Both the position numbers and the translations under genes were made by a program. A stretch of DNA of 5,851 nt from an uncultured Eubacteriales bacterium. GTDB taxonomy: Bacteria; Bacillota; Clostridia; Christensenellales; Aristaeellaceae. The notes under the pieces were generated by a model, which made no database searches, was not told where the DNA came from, and was given only the letters and a program-made list of their open reading frames with translations. Positions 1-5,823 of this stretch are shown piece by piece. The DNA lies in assembly GCA_900548125.1 (NCBI GenBank), contig URJN01000144.1, forward strand, positions 1 to 5,851. The letters are read 5' to 3'. Position 1 is the first letter of the stretch. Every line of letters begins with the position of its first letter.

Positions 1-22
1 GTTTGGGGCGGCAGTCCCAAAC
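1..22. repeat. 7-bp perfect inverted repeat (stem-loop) at window edge
   Basis: GTTTGGG at 1-7 is the exact reverse complement of CCCAAAC at 16-22, with an 8-nt loop (GCGGCAGT). No U-tract follows on the plus strand. Any T-tract on the minus side would lie outside the window, so this could be a second leftward terminator downstream of purL or part of a dispersed intergenic repeat. The sequence alone does not separate these. No coding region is supported anywhere in 1-206. Confidence 0.5.
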
Positions 23-50
23 GTAACCCCCATCCCCAAAGAAAAACGTA

Positions 51-88
51 GTTTCGGAGCAGAATGCAAGGCATTCTGCAATCGAAAC
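51..88. repeat. 38-bp two-tier palindrome downstream of purL
   Basis: An inner 9-bp stem, GCAGAATGC (59-67) against GCATTCTGC (71-79), closes on an AAG loop. An outer 6-bp stem, GTTTCG (51-56) against CGAAAC (83-88), encloses it, with a small internal loop (GA opposite AAT). It lies beyond the purL terminator, outside any gene, and has no adjacent U-tract, so it is not an ordinary terminator. Its shape suits a REP-like intergenic palindromic unit or the end of a miniature element, but only one copy is visible here, so that reading is inference. Confidence 0.55.
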
Positions 89-135
89 GGGTCATACCCA
101 AAACCATGCCTTTATACCGCCACTCCCACTCACAC

Positions 136-170
136 AAAAAAGACCGCTCCCCCTAGTAAGGAGAGCAGCC
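136..170 (-). terminator. Intrinsic terminator of purL
   Basis: Read on the minus strand, an 11-bp stem forms between the complements of 160-170 (GGCTGCTCTCC) and 142-152 (GGGGAGCGGTC), including a few G-U pairs, with a 7-nt loop. Six U residues (complement of 136-141) follow directly. It starts about 37 nt after the purL stop codon and is correctly oriented to end the leftward purL transcript, so purL appears to be the last, and probably only, gene of its transcription unit. Confidence 0.85.
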
Positions 171-206
171 TTCTGTATCTATGCTCGATGTGAAATTGCC
201 TGATTC

Positions 207-3200
207 TTATCCGAAATATGCCACGCCGGACTCGAAAATCTTCTGATTCTTTTCGCCCGGAATGTTCTTGGCGACGTTCGCGCCGATGCGCTCGCTGTGA
301 CCCATCTTGCCCAGAACACGTCCGTCCGGAGAGCAGATGCCCTCGACCGCCCAGTAGGAGCCGTTCGGGTTCTCCGGCATCTTGACTGCAGGCACGCCGT
401 CCGCGTTGCAATACTGGGTGACAATCTGTCCGTTCGCCATGAGCTGCTTGAGCTGTGCCTCGCGGCAGACAAATCGGCCTTCGCCGTGGGAAATGGCAAC
501 CTGATGGATGTCGCCGACATTGACGCCTGCCATCCACGGAGACTTGACCGAGGAAATCACCGTCTGCACATGCGTCGCGGCATGGCGTCCGATGGTGTTG
601 TAGGTCAGCGTCGGGTCGCTTTCGCCGAGCGTGCGAATCTCGCCGTAAGGCACCAGACCCAGCTTGATGAGCGCCTGGAAGCCGTTGCAGATGCCGAGCA
701 TCAGACCGTCTCGCTTGTTCAGCAGGTTCATGATCGCTTCCATGATGCGCGGATTGCGCAGAGCGGTTGCGATAAACTTGCCGGAACCATCCGGTTCGTC
801 GCCCGCCGAGAAGCCGCCCGGAAGCATGACAATCTGCGCACGGTCGATTCCCTTCGCCAGAGCTTCGACCGATTCCTCAATGCCCGCAGGCGTCAGGTTG
901 CGGAATACGAATACATCCGTTTCGGCTCCCGCGCGGCGGAACGCCTTTTCGCTGTCCAGCTCGCAGTTCGTGCCGGGGAAGGACGGAATGAATACGCGCG
1001 GCTTGGCGATTTTAACCGCCGGACGCGCGGTGCTGCGCTGTTCATACGGAATAAACGGCGCAGTCGTGTGCTTGGCGCTGGAATCGGTGGGGAATACGGA
1101 TTCAAGCGGCTCGCTCCATGCGTTCTTCGCCTCCGCAAGGCTCAGGCTCATGCCGAGCGCGGAAATCGCCGCGTTTTCCGCCGTCATGCCGATGACGCGC
1201 AGACCGGAAGGAACGGATGCGCCGTCCTTCAGCTCGACGACGATGCTGCCGTAACGCGGCAGGAAGAGCGCCTCTTCCTGCACATCCGTCAGGTTCACGC
1301 CGACGCGACTGCCCAACGCCATCATCGTGACCGCCGCTGCAATGCCGCCGCGCCCAACCGTATGCGCGCTCAGCACATCGCCGCGCAGAATCGCCTGATG
1401 CAGAGCCTCATAGAGCATCCGTGCCTTGTCGTACTCCGGCACGAGGTCGGCGTCAACCGGAAGCTCCAGCAATGCCAGACGATGCCCCGCACCCTTGAGG
1501 TCGGTGGACACCACGTCGCCGGCATCAACCATGCCGACGGCAAAGGAGACGAGCGTCGGCGGAACATGGATATCCTCAAACGTACCGCTCATGGAGTCCT
1601 TGCCGCCGATGGACGCCGTGCCGAAGCCGAGCTGCGCGCTCAAGCCGCCCAGCAGAGCCGCCGCAGGCTTGCCCCAGCTGAGCGGCGCCTTGTTCAGCCG
1701 CTCAAAGTATTCCTGGAAGGTCAGGCGTGCGCGGGAAACATCGCCGCCCGCCGCGCAGATTTTGGCAAGGGACTCCGTGACGGCGTAAACCGCGCCGTGG
1801 AACGGACTCCATTCGCTCAGATACGGATCATAGCCGTGGCTCATCAGGGTCGCGGTCGTCGTTTCGCCCTCGGTTGGGATGAGCGCAGCCATCGCCTCGT
1901 TGGGGCTGTCGCGGTATACGCCGCCGTAGGGCGCAAGGATGGTCGATGCGCCGATGGTTCCGTCAAAACGCTCGACAAGCCCCTTCTGGGAGCAGATATT
2001 CAAATCGCCGAGCATCGCCAGCCACGCCTCGCGCATGGTGCGCCCTCTGGCAAAATCGGGCTGAGCCGTCAGGTAGGGCGCGCGCTCATCCGGCGCGGCA
2101 ACCTCCGCCTTGGCATGCTGGGTCACACCGTTGGTATCCAGGAACGCGCGGGAGAGATCGACAATCGTCTTGCCGCGCCAATTCATGACCAGACGGGGCT
2201 CCTCGGTAACGACAGCCACCTGCGTCGCTTCCAGATTTTCCTCATACGCCATCTGCTTAAAGCGTTCGAGCATATCCGGCTCGATGACGCACGCCATGCG
2301 CTCCTGAGATTCGGAAATCGCCAGCTCCGTGCCATCAAGACCCTCATACTTTTTGGGTACGGCGTCCAGATTGATGATAAGCCCCGGCGCAAGCTCGCCG
2401 ACGGCAACGCATACGCCGCCCGCACCGAAATCGTTGCAGCGTTTAATCATCTGCGCAAACTCCGCATGGCGGAAAAGACGCTGGATGCAGCGTTCGGTCG
2501 GCGCGTTGCCCTTCTGCACCTCCGCGCCGCAGGTCGTCAGCGACTGCGCGTTGTGTGCCTTGGAGGAGCCGGTCGCGCCGCCGCAGCCGTCACGACCCGT
2601 GCGCCCGCCGAGGAGCATCACAATATCGCCGGCTTCGGGCTGTGCGCGGCGGACATGGTCGCGCGGGGTCGCGGCGATAACCGCGCCCAGCTCCATGCGC
2701 TTGGCGACGAAGCCCGGATGATAGTATTCCTGAACCTTGCCCGCCGCCAGACCGATCTGGTTGCCATAGCTGGAATAGCCCTGCGCGGCGGTCGTGGTAA
2801 TGCGCCGCTGGGGCAGCTTGCCCGCGCGGGTTCGGCTGTACGGCATACGCGGATCGCCCGCGCCGGTGATGCGCATCGCCTGATAGACATAGCTTCTGCC
2901 GGAAAGCGGATCGCGGATGGCGCCGCCCAGACAGGTCGCCGCGCCGCCGAAGCCCTCGATCTCGGTCGGGTGGTTATGGGTCTCGTTTTTGAACATGATG
3001 AGCCACGGCTCATCCTTGCCGTCCACATTGGCGGTCACGACGATGGAGCAGGCATTGATTTCGTCGGAAGCGTCGAGGTCGTCGAGCTTGCCCATTTTGC
3101 GCAGGGCTTTCGCGCCGAGCGTCGCCATATCCATCAGGGAAATATCCTTTTTGCGCTCGCCGTAGACATCCTTGCGCGTATCGATGTACAGCTCATACGC

Positions 3201-3959
3201 CGCCTTGACCGGCGCGGTGAATCTGCCGTCGTCAAAGGTGATTTCGTCAATCGCAGTGAGGAAGGTCGTATGGCGGCAGTGATCCGACCAATAGGTGTCG
3301 ATGGCGCGCAGCTCCGTGACACTCGGGTCGCGCTTTTCGGTATCGCGGAAATAATCGCGGCAGAAGCACAGGTCTTCCGCGCTCATCGCCATGCCCATGC
3401 GGGCGACCATCGCGGAAAGCTCCTTGTCATCCATCTGCGTAAAGCCCGCGACGACGGCGACATCATCCGGCACGTCGGCGGTCATTTCAAGGGTTTCCGG
3501 TTTTTCCATGCTCGCCTGACGCGCTTCGACGGGATTGATGAGGTGGTGCGCAATCGCGTCCATCATTTCTCCGGTCACATGGCCGCCCTCGATGGCATAC
3601 ACCTTGGCGCAGGCAACCTTCGGGCGCGCCTGCTCCGGACTGAGCAGCTGCAAACACTGGCTGGCACTGTCGGCGCGCTGGTCATACTGACCGGGCAGGT
3701 ATTCCACGGCAAGCAGGCGCGCATCCATCTGCGGGAGCGTTTCATCATAAAGCACATCGGCGTTCGGCTCTGAAAAGATGATGCCGCGCGCGCAGTCAAA
3801 CGCCTCGTCGGAAAGCCCCTCGACATCATAACGCTGGAAAACGCGCACGCGCGTGATGGCGTCCGTTCCGAGTGCCTCACGCAGTTCGTCGCAGAGCTGG
3901 CGGGCAGCGACGTCATATCCGGGGCGTTTTTCCGCATAAATTCTTCTGACCTGGCTCAC
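207..3959 (-). CDS. purL: Phosphoribosylformylglycinamidine synthase, single-chain clostridial type
   Basis: This 1250-residue enzyme converts FGAR, glutamine and ATP to FGAM, the fourth step of de novo purine synthesis, in the cytosol. It fuses the parts that Bacillus encodes as PurS, PurL and PurQ. Visible in order are an N-terminal PurS-like region and the linker motif WSDHCRHTTF (224-233). The first synthase half carries the nucleotide-site motif NETHNHPTEIEGFGG (from 325), and the second half carries GGKDSM (785-790). The glutaminase domain runs from about 987, with FPGTNCELD (994-1002), the GGFSAGDEPDGS loop typical of the clostridial subfamily, and GICNGFQ. By family comparison the glutaminase triad is Cys1091, His1221 and Glu1223, all present. 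Length is normal and the frame is unbroken. The start is GTG at 3957-3959, with AGGAGG nine bases upstream; it yields an N-terminus beginning MSQVRRIYAEKRPGYD. It has its own promoter, PurR box and terminator, and no other pur gene is visible in the window. Confidence 0.97.
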   Translation of the reverse strand: MSQVRRIYAEKRPGYDVAARQLCDELREALGTDAITRVRVFQRYDVEGLSDEAFDCARGIIFSEPNADVLYDETLPQMDARLLAVEYLPGQYDQRADSASQCLQLLSPEQARPKVACAKVYAIEGGHVTGEMMDAIAHHLINPVEARQASMEKPETLEMTADVPDDVAVVAGFTQMDDKELSAMVARMGMAMSAEDLCFCRDYFRDTEKRDPSVTELRAIDTYWSDHCRHTTFLTAIDEITFDDGRFTAPVKAAYELYIDTRKDVYGERKKDISLMDMATLGAKALRKMGKLDDLDASDEINACSIVVTANVDGKDEPWLIMFKNETHNHPTEIEGFGGAATCLGGAIRDPLSGRSYVYQAMRITGAGDPRMPYSRTRAGKLPQRRITTTAAQGYSSYGNQIGLAAGKVQEYYHPGFVAKRMELGAVIAATPRDHVRRAQPEAGDIVMLLGGRTGRDGCGGATGSSKAHNAQSLTTCGAEVQKGNAPTERCIQRLFRHAEFAQMIKRCNDFGAGGVCVAVGELAPGLIINLDAVPKKYEGLDGTELAISESQERMACVIEPDMLERFKQMAYEENLEATQVAVVTEEPRLVMNWRGKTIVDLSRAFLDTNGVTQHAKAEVAAPDERAPYLTAQPDFARGRTMREAWLAMLGDLNICSQKGLVERFDGTIGASTILAPYGGVYRDSPNEAMAALIPTEGETTTATLMSHGYDPYLSEWSPFHGAVYAVTESLAKICAAGGDVSRARLTFQEYFERLNKAPLSWGKPAAALLGGLSAQLGFGTASIGGKDSMSGTFEDIHVPPTLVSFAVGMVDAGDVVSTDLKGAGHRLALLELPVDADLVPEYDKARMLYEALHQAILRGDVLSAHTVGRGGIAAAVTMMALGSRVGVNLTDVQEEALFLPRYGSIVVELKDGASVPSGLRVIGMTAENAAISALGMSLSLAEAKNAWSEPLESVFPTDSSAKHTTAPFIPYEQRSTARPAVKIAKPRVFIPSFPGTNCELDSEKAFRRAGAETDVFVFRNLTPAGIEESVEALAKGIDRAQIVMLPGGFSAGDEPDGSGKFIATALRNPRIMEAIMNLLNKRDGLMLGICNGFQALIKLGLVPYGEIRTLGESDPTLTYNTIGRHAATHVQTVISSVKSPWMAGVNVGDIHQVAISHGEGRFVCREAQLKQLMANGQIVTQYCNADGVPAVKMPENPNGSYWAVEGICSPDGRVLGKMGHSERIGANVAKNIPGEKNQKIFESGVAYFG

Positions 3960-3968
3960 AATGATTTT

Positions 3969-3974
3969 CCTCCT
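3969..3974 (-). promoter_or_regulatory. purL ribosome binding site (fixes a GTG start)
   Basis: The minus strand reads AGGAGG, a full anti-16S match, nine bases before GTG at 3957-3959. No ATG lies at a suitable distance in this frame, so the GTG start is well supported. Confidence 0.85.
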
Positions 3975-4012
3975 TGCGATTACGGCTTACGCAAAAACTA
4001 AACAGCATTTGC

Positions 4013-4041
4013 ATTATATCATCAAATGTTCGTTTTTGCAA
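4013..4041 (-). promoter_or_regulatory. Sigma-A promoter of purL
   Basis: On the minus strand a -35 element TTGCAA (4041-4036) is followed by a 17-base spacer and a perfect -10 element TATAAT (4018-4013). Initiation would fall near 4006, giving a leader of about 46 bases before the GTG start. A PurR box lies in the spacer and touches the -35 element, so bound repressor would block RNA polymerase directly. Confidence 0.85.
4025..4037 (-). promoter_or_regulatory. PurR box in the purL promoter
   Basis: On the minus strand this reads AAAAACGAACATT and matches the Bacillus PurR consensus AWWWCCGAACWWT at 12 of 13 positions; the fifth base is A instead of C. It occupies the -35/-10 spacer of the purL promoter. 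In Bacillus, PurR represses purine genes and is released by PRPP. Match and placement are seen directly; PurR control is inferred from the family. Confidence 0.8.
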
Positions 4042-4098
4042 TGTAATTCGCGGCTTTTCGGACGTAAAACACGCTGTTTTTCGTTTTTATTCGGCTGT

Positions 4099-4111
4099 AT
4101 ATCCGAACATT
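4099..4111 (+). promoter_or_regulatory. PurR box at the divergent (traX-side) promoter
   Basis: ATATCCGAACATT matches the PurBox consensus AWWWCCGAACWWT at all 13 positions. It overlaps the first two bases of the rightward -35 element at 4110-4115. It points opposite to the purL box and lies 61 bases from it. Its position suggests control of the rightward gene, possibly together with purL by looping or cooperative binding (inference). Confidence 0.8.
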
Positions 4112-4138
4112 GACACAGATTCTCGGTTGCTGTATGAT
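4110..4138 (+). promoter_or_regulatory. Sigma-A promoter of the TraX-family gene
   Basis: A perfect -35 TTGACA (4110-4115) is followed by a 17-base spacer and a -10 TATGAT (4133-4138). Transcription would begin near 4145, leaving an untranslated leader of roughly 105 bases. The -35 element overlaps the perfect PurR box, so purine-dependent repression is expected. Confidence 0.8.
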
Positions 4139-4166
4139 ATTTTTGTTATGTCCTTTTTTCCGTGAG

Positions 4167-4184
4167 GCTCCTCGTTCGGGGAGC
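4167..4184 (+). other. Hairpin in the traX leader
   Basis: GCTCCTC (4167-4173) pairs with GGGGAGC (4178-4184) through seven base pairs, one of them G-U, closing on a GTTC tetraloop. No U-tract follows, so it is not an intrinsic terminator. The loop and 3' arm contain GTTCGG, which on the minus strand is the PurBox core CCGAAC, but the flanking bases do not fit the consensus. It may be only an RNA structure in the long leader; its role is unknown. Confidence 0.4.
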
Positions 4185-4234
4185 AAAGCCGGAAAGATTC
4201 TGCTTATCCTGTCGGTCATGCCGCGCATGCGCAA

Positions 4235-4252
4235 GGGAGGAATCGCACTCTG
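4235..4252 (+). promoter_or_regulatory. Ribosome binding site pointing to a CTG start for the TraX gene
   Basis: GGGAGG at 4235-4240 lies nine bases before CTG at 4250-4252. The frame is open back to a TGA at 4163-4165 and contains no ATG, GTG or TTG until ATG at 4289. That ATG lies 48 bases past the Shine-Dalgarno sequence and would delete the start of a conserved region. The CTG is therefore the best-supported start. Confidence 0.65.
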
Positions 4253-4954
4253 TCGTCTTTTGTTCTGCGTCTGACGGCGCTTCTTTGTATGTTCATCGAC
4301 CACGCGGGGCTGGCTCTCTTTCCGTCCGCCGGCATATTCCGCTGCATCGGGCGGCTGGCGTTTCCCCTGTATTGTTTTTTGGTCGCGCAGGGTTTTCGCC
4401 ATACGCGCGACATCAGGGCATACGCGCGGCGGCTGCTGCTTCTGGCTCTCATTTCGGAGGTTCCCTTCGACCTGCTTATCTTCGGCAGAATTTCCAGTGC
4501 CATGGAGCAGAATGTCGTGTTCTCGCTGCTGCTGGGGCTGCTCGCGCTGTATGCCGTCCGCATGCTGAAGGGAAATCGGCTGTTCAGCGCGATGGCTGTC
4601 TTTTCGCTGATGCTGGTTGCCATGGCTGCCAAGGTCAGTTTCGGCTGGCTGGGCATCGCGCTGTGTCTGGCGTTTGACTATGTGCGTGATAATCGGGGCG
4701 GGCAGGCACTGTCCGCCGTGCTGCTTCCCGCGCTGTATTCGCTGACGCTGCTGCTTTCCGGCGTGTCGCACAGCTGGGTCATGGTCTCTCTCTGCGCATG
4801 CCTGTCCGCCGTGCCGATTCTCCTGTACAACGGCAAGCCCGGGCTGCATCACCGCGCTTTGACGTTGGCGTTTTACGCCGCTTATCCGCTGCACCTGTGC
4901 TTCCTGCTGATGATTCGCGCCATGCGGATCATTCCGCCGTACTTCCTTCATTAA
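4250..4954 (+). CDS. TraX-family integral membrane protein (putative acyltransferase)
   Basis: The product is a 234-residue polytopic membrane protein with about eight hydrophobic segments. TraX of the F plasmid N-acetylates pilin, but chromosomal Firmicute members have no established substrate. Family signatures are visible in order: IDH (16-18) in the first helix, GRLAFP (34-39), EVPFD (70-74), QNVVFSL (87-93), YNG (193-195) and YPLH (212-215) near the C-terminus. Starting at CTG 4250 gives an N-terminus of MSSFVLRLTALLCMFIDHAG, which fits the usual family pattern of a hydrophobic stretch ending in IDH. Starting at ATG 4289 would lose 13 residues, including half of that helix. No conjugation or pilus genes are near. 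It diverges from purL, has its own promoter overlapped by a perfect PurR box, and ends in a strong terminator. An acyl-transfer role, perhaps on an envelope polymer or protein, is inference. Confidence 0.9.
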   Translation: MSSFVLRLTALLCMFIDHAGLALFPSAGIFRCIGRLAFPLYCFLVAQGFRHTRDIRAYARRLLLLALISEVPFDLLIFGRISSAMEQNVVFSLLLGLLALYAVRMLKGNRLFSAMAVFSLMLVAMAAKVSFGWLGIALCLAFDYVRDNRGGQALSAVLLPALYSLTLLLSGVSHSWVMVSLCACLSAVPILLYNGKPGLHHRALTLAFYAAYPLHLCFLLMIRAMRIIPPYFLH

Positions 4955-4995
4955 AAATGCGATGCGCCGAATCTTTGTCGGCGCATATTTTTAAT
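4950..4995 (+). terminator. Strong, possibly bidirectional terminator after the TraX gene
   Basis: ATGCGCCGA (4962-4970) pairs perfectly with TCGGCGCAT (4978-4986) around a 7-nt loop. Beyond a 3-base bulge (4959-4961), ATTAAAAAT (4950-4958) pairs perfectly with ATTTTTAAT (4987-4995). The T-rich arm serves as the U-tract rightward, and the A-rich arm does the same leftward. The TraX stop codon (4952-4954) lies within the 5' arm. Confidence 0.85.
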
Positions 4996-5024
4996 GCTTT
5001 TGTCCCATCCTTTTCCAAGAGAAG

Positions 5025-5040
5025 AGGAGGGATTTTTACG
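5025..5040 (+). promoter_or_regulatory. Ribosome binding site pointing to an ACG start for the M23 gene
   Basis: AGGAGG (5025-5030) is followed by a seven-base spacer and ACG (5038-5040), in frame with the M23 protein. The first in-frame ATG, at 5086, is 55 bases past this site and has only a weak purine run before it. An in-frame ATT at 5032 is too close to be used. Confidence 0.6.
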
Positions 5041-5691
5041 TTTCAAGAGCTGCAAGCCAAAGTCAAGCGCGCGAAAGAAGCCCTGATGGATTATGCTTAT
5101 CTCGTCACGCTCGGCGCCATGATTGCCGTCATCGCCGCTACCGCTCTGTATACCGATCAGCTGCATCGGAAAGAAAACGTGCAGGCAGCCGCGCCCGCGC
5201 CGGAAATCAACTCCACCCCAACGGCTTCGCCCAAAACCACGCCGACCGCATCTCCCCTGCCCACGCTCGCGCCTTTGCGCAGCGGCTTGAAAGCGAACGC
5301 CGTCCGTCCCGTTTCAGGCGAAGTCATCCGCGGTTTTTCCGATCAGCAGGTGTTTTGGGAGACACTCGCCTGCTGGCAGACACACCCCTCTCTGGATATC
5401 GAAGCCGCATCAGGCGAGGAGGTTCTCTGCCTGCGTGACGGCGTTGTCCTCGCCTGTTCGCGGGACGCGCTCTGGGGCTGGCGCGTGCAGGTTCGGCAGA
5501 CCGATGAGCGGGTCTGCGAATACGCCGGACTGCTTCTCTGTCAGGTCGTAGTCGGGCAGAGCGTCACGCGCGGTCAGACGCTCGGCACGCTGATGGACGC
5601 AATTCCCGCCGAAAAGGAACTGGGAACGCATCTTCATTTGACGCTGCTGGAGAACGGAGAAGCCATCGACGCACGTGAAGAAGTGCCGTAA
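5038..5691 (+). CDS. Membrane-anchored M23-type (LytM/SpoIIQ-like) protein
   Basis: Read from ACG 5038 the product has 217 residues. It has a short basic cytosolic N-terminus (K8, K10, R11, K13), one membrane segment (about 19-38), and a Pro/Thr/Ser/Ala-rich linker (about 48-80). An extracytoplasmic M23 domain runs from about 90 to the end. Its zinc-site residues are present: HPSLD (His116, Asp120) and HLH (His198, His200). The second catalytic His of LytM-type enzymes, normally in a YAHL motif, is replaced: here the motif reads YAGL (162-165), with Gly164. One transmembrane segment, a spacer and an altered YAHL motif recall SpoIIQ, the forespore partner of SpoIIIAH, but no sporulation neighbour is visible. 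It could equally be a general cell-wall peptidase or a non-catalytic binder. Starting at Met17 (5086) would remove the basic residues that orient the anchor. A terminator separates it from the upstream gene, and no terminator of its own is evident. Confidence 0.85.
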   Translation, partial: TFQELQAKVKRAKEALMDYAYLVTLGAMIAVIAATALYTDQLHRKENVQAAAPAPEINSTPTASPKTTPTASPLPTLAPLRSGLKANAVRPVSGEVIRGFSDQQVFWETLACWQTHPSLDIEAASGEEVLCLRDGVVLACSRDALWGWRVQVRQTDERVCEYAGLLLCQVVVGQSVTRGQTLGTLMDAIPAEKELGTHLHLTLLENGEAIDAREEVP

Positions 5692-5697
5692 ATACCC

Positions 5698-5793
5698 CTA
5701 TCTCTTTTCAAAAGTACCCAAACAAACCGCCGCAGTCCGCAGCAGCACGAAGCCCTCGCTCATGCGGGCGGTCTCGCGCAATTTCCTCTCCAT
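5698..5793 (-). CDS. Doubtful 31-codon small ORF
   Basis: On the minus strand an ATG (5793-5791) opens a 31-codon frame ending in TAG at 5698-5700, seven bases from the convergent M23 stop. An AGGAGG (5809-5804 on the minus strand) lies 10 bases upstream. However, that AGGAGG sits in a terminator-like stem followed by six U residues, so most transcripts would end before the ORF. The peptide has a basic start and a mildly hydrophobic centre (FVLLRTAAVCLG). I recognise no family. It may be chance or part of an intergenic repeat. Confidence 0.15.
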   Translation of the reverse strand: MERKLRETARMSEGFVLLRTAAVCLGTFEKR

Positions 5794-5794
5794 C

Positions 5795-5823
5795 AAAAAA
5801 CAGCCCTCCTTGACGGAGAGCCG
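5795..5823 (-). terminator. Leftward hairpin with U-tract
   Basis: On the minus strand CGGCTCTCC (5823-5815) pairs with GGAGGGCTG (5809-5801), nine pairs including two G-U, around a 5-nt loop. It is followed by six U residues (complement of 5795-5800). It would end leftward transcription entering from the right edge. The matching gene is not in the window. Confidence 0.6.

Noticed and set aside
1..135. CRISPR array, tRNA or riboswitch in the left intergenic region
   Set aside because: There are no regularly spaced direct repeats, no cloverleaf or CCA-type end, and no recognisable riboswitch core. Only the palindromes are supportable.
297..3773. A 1158-codon open frame on the plus strand, antisense to purL
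   Set aside because: It lies wholly opposite a fully conserved PurL. Its translation is rich in Arg, His and Ala, as expected from the complement of GC-rich third positions. I saw no recognisable domain or promoter for it. Lack of stops here is a known effect of GC-biased codon use.
4076..4094. Further PurR-box-like TTCG motifs between the two good boxes
   Set aside because: They match at most 10 of 13 positions and lack the GTTCGG core. The region is T-rich, so such matches are expected by chance.
4162..4677. A 171-codon plus-strand frame beginning at a GTG in the TraX leader
   Set aside because: It overlaps the TraX gene in another frame, has no ribosome site before the GTG, and its protein is Arg/Ala-rich without family motifs. 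The TraX frame carries all the conserved signatures.
4022..4951. A 309-codon minus-strand frame opposite the TraX gene
   Set aside because: Its translation is strongly Gln/Arg-biased and low in complexity, as expected from the complement of a Leu-rich membrane protein. It also runs through the divergent promoters and PurR boxes.
4798..5037. Upstream extension of the M23 frame to ATG 4798
   Set aside because: This stretch overlaps the TraX gene in another frame and crosses the terminator at 4950-4995. The ribosome site at 5025-5030 places initiation at 5038.
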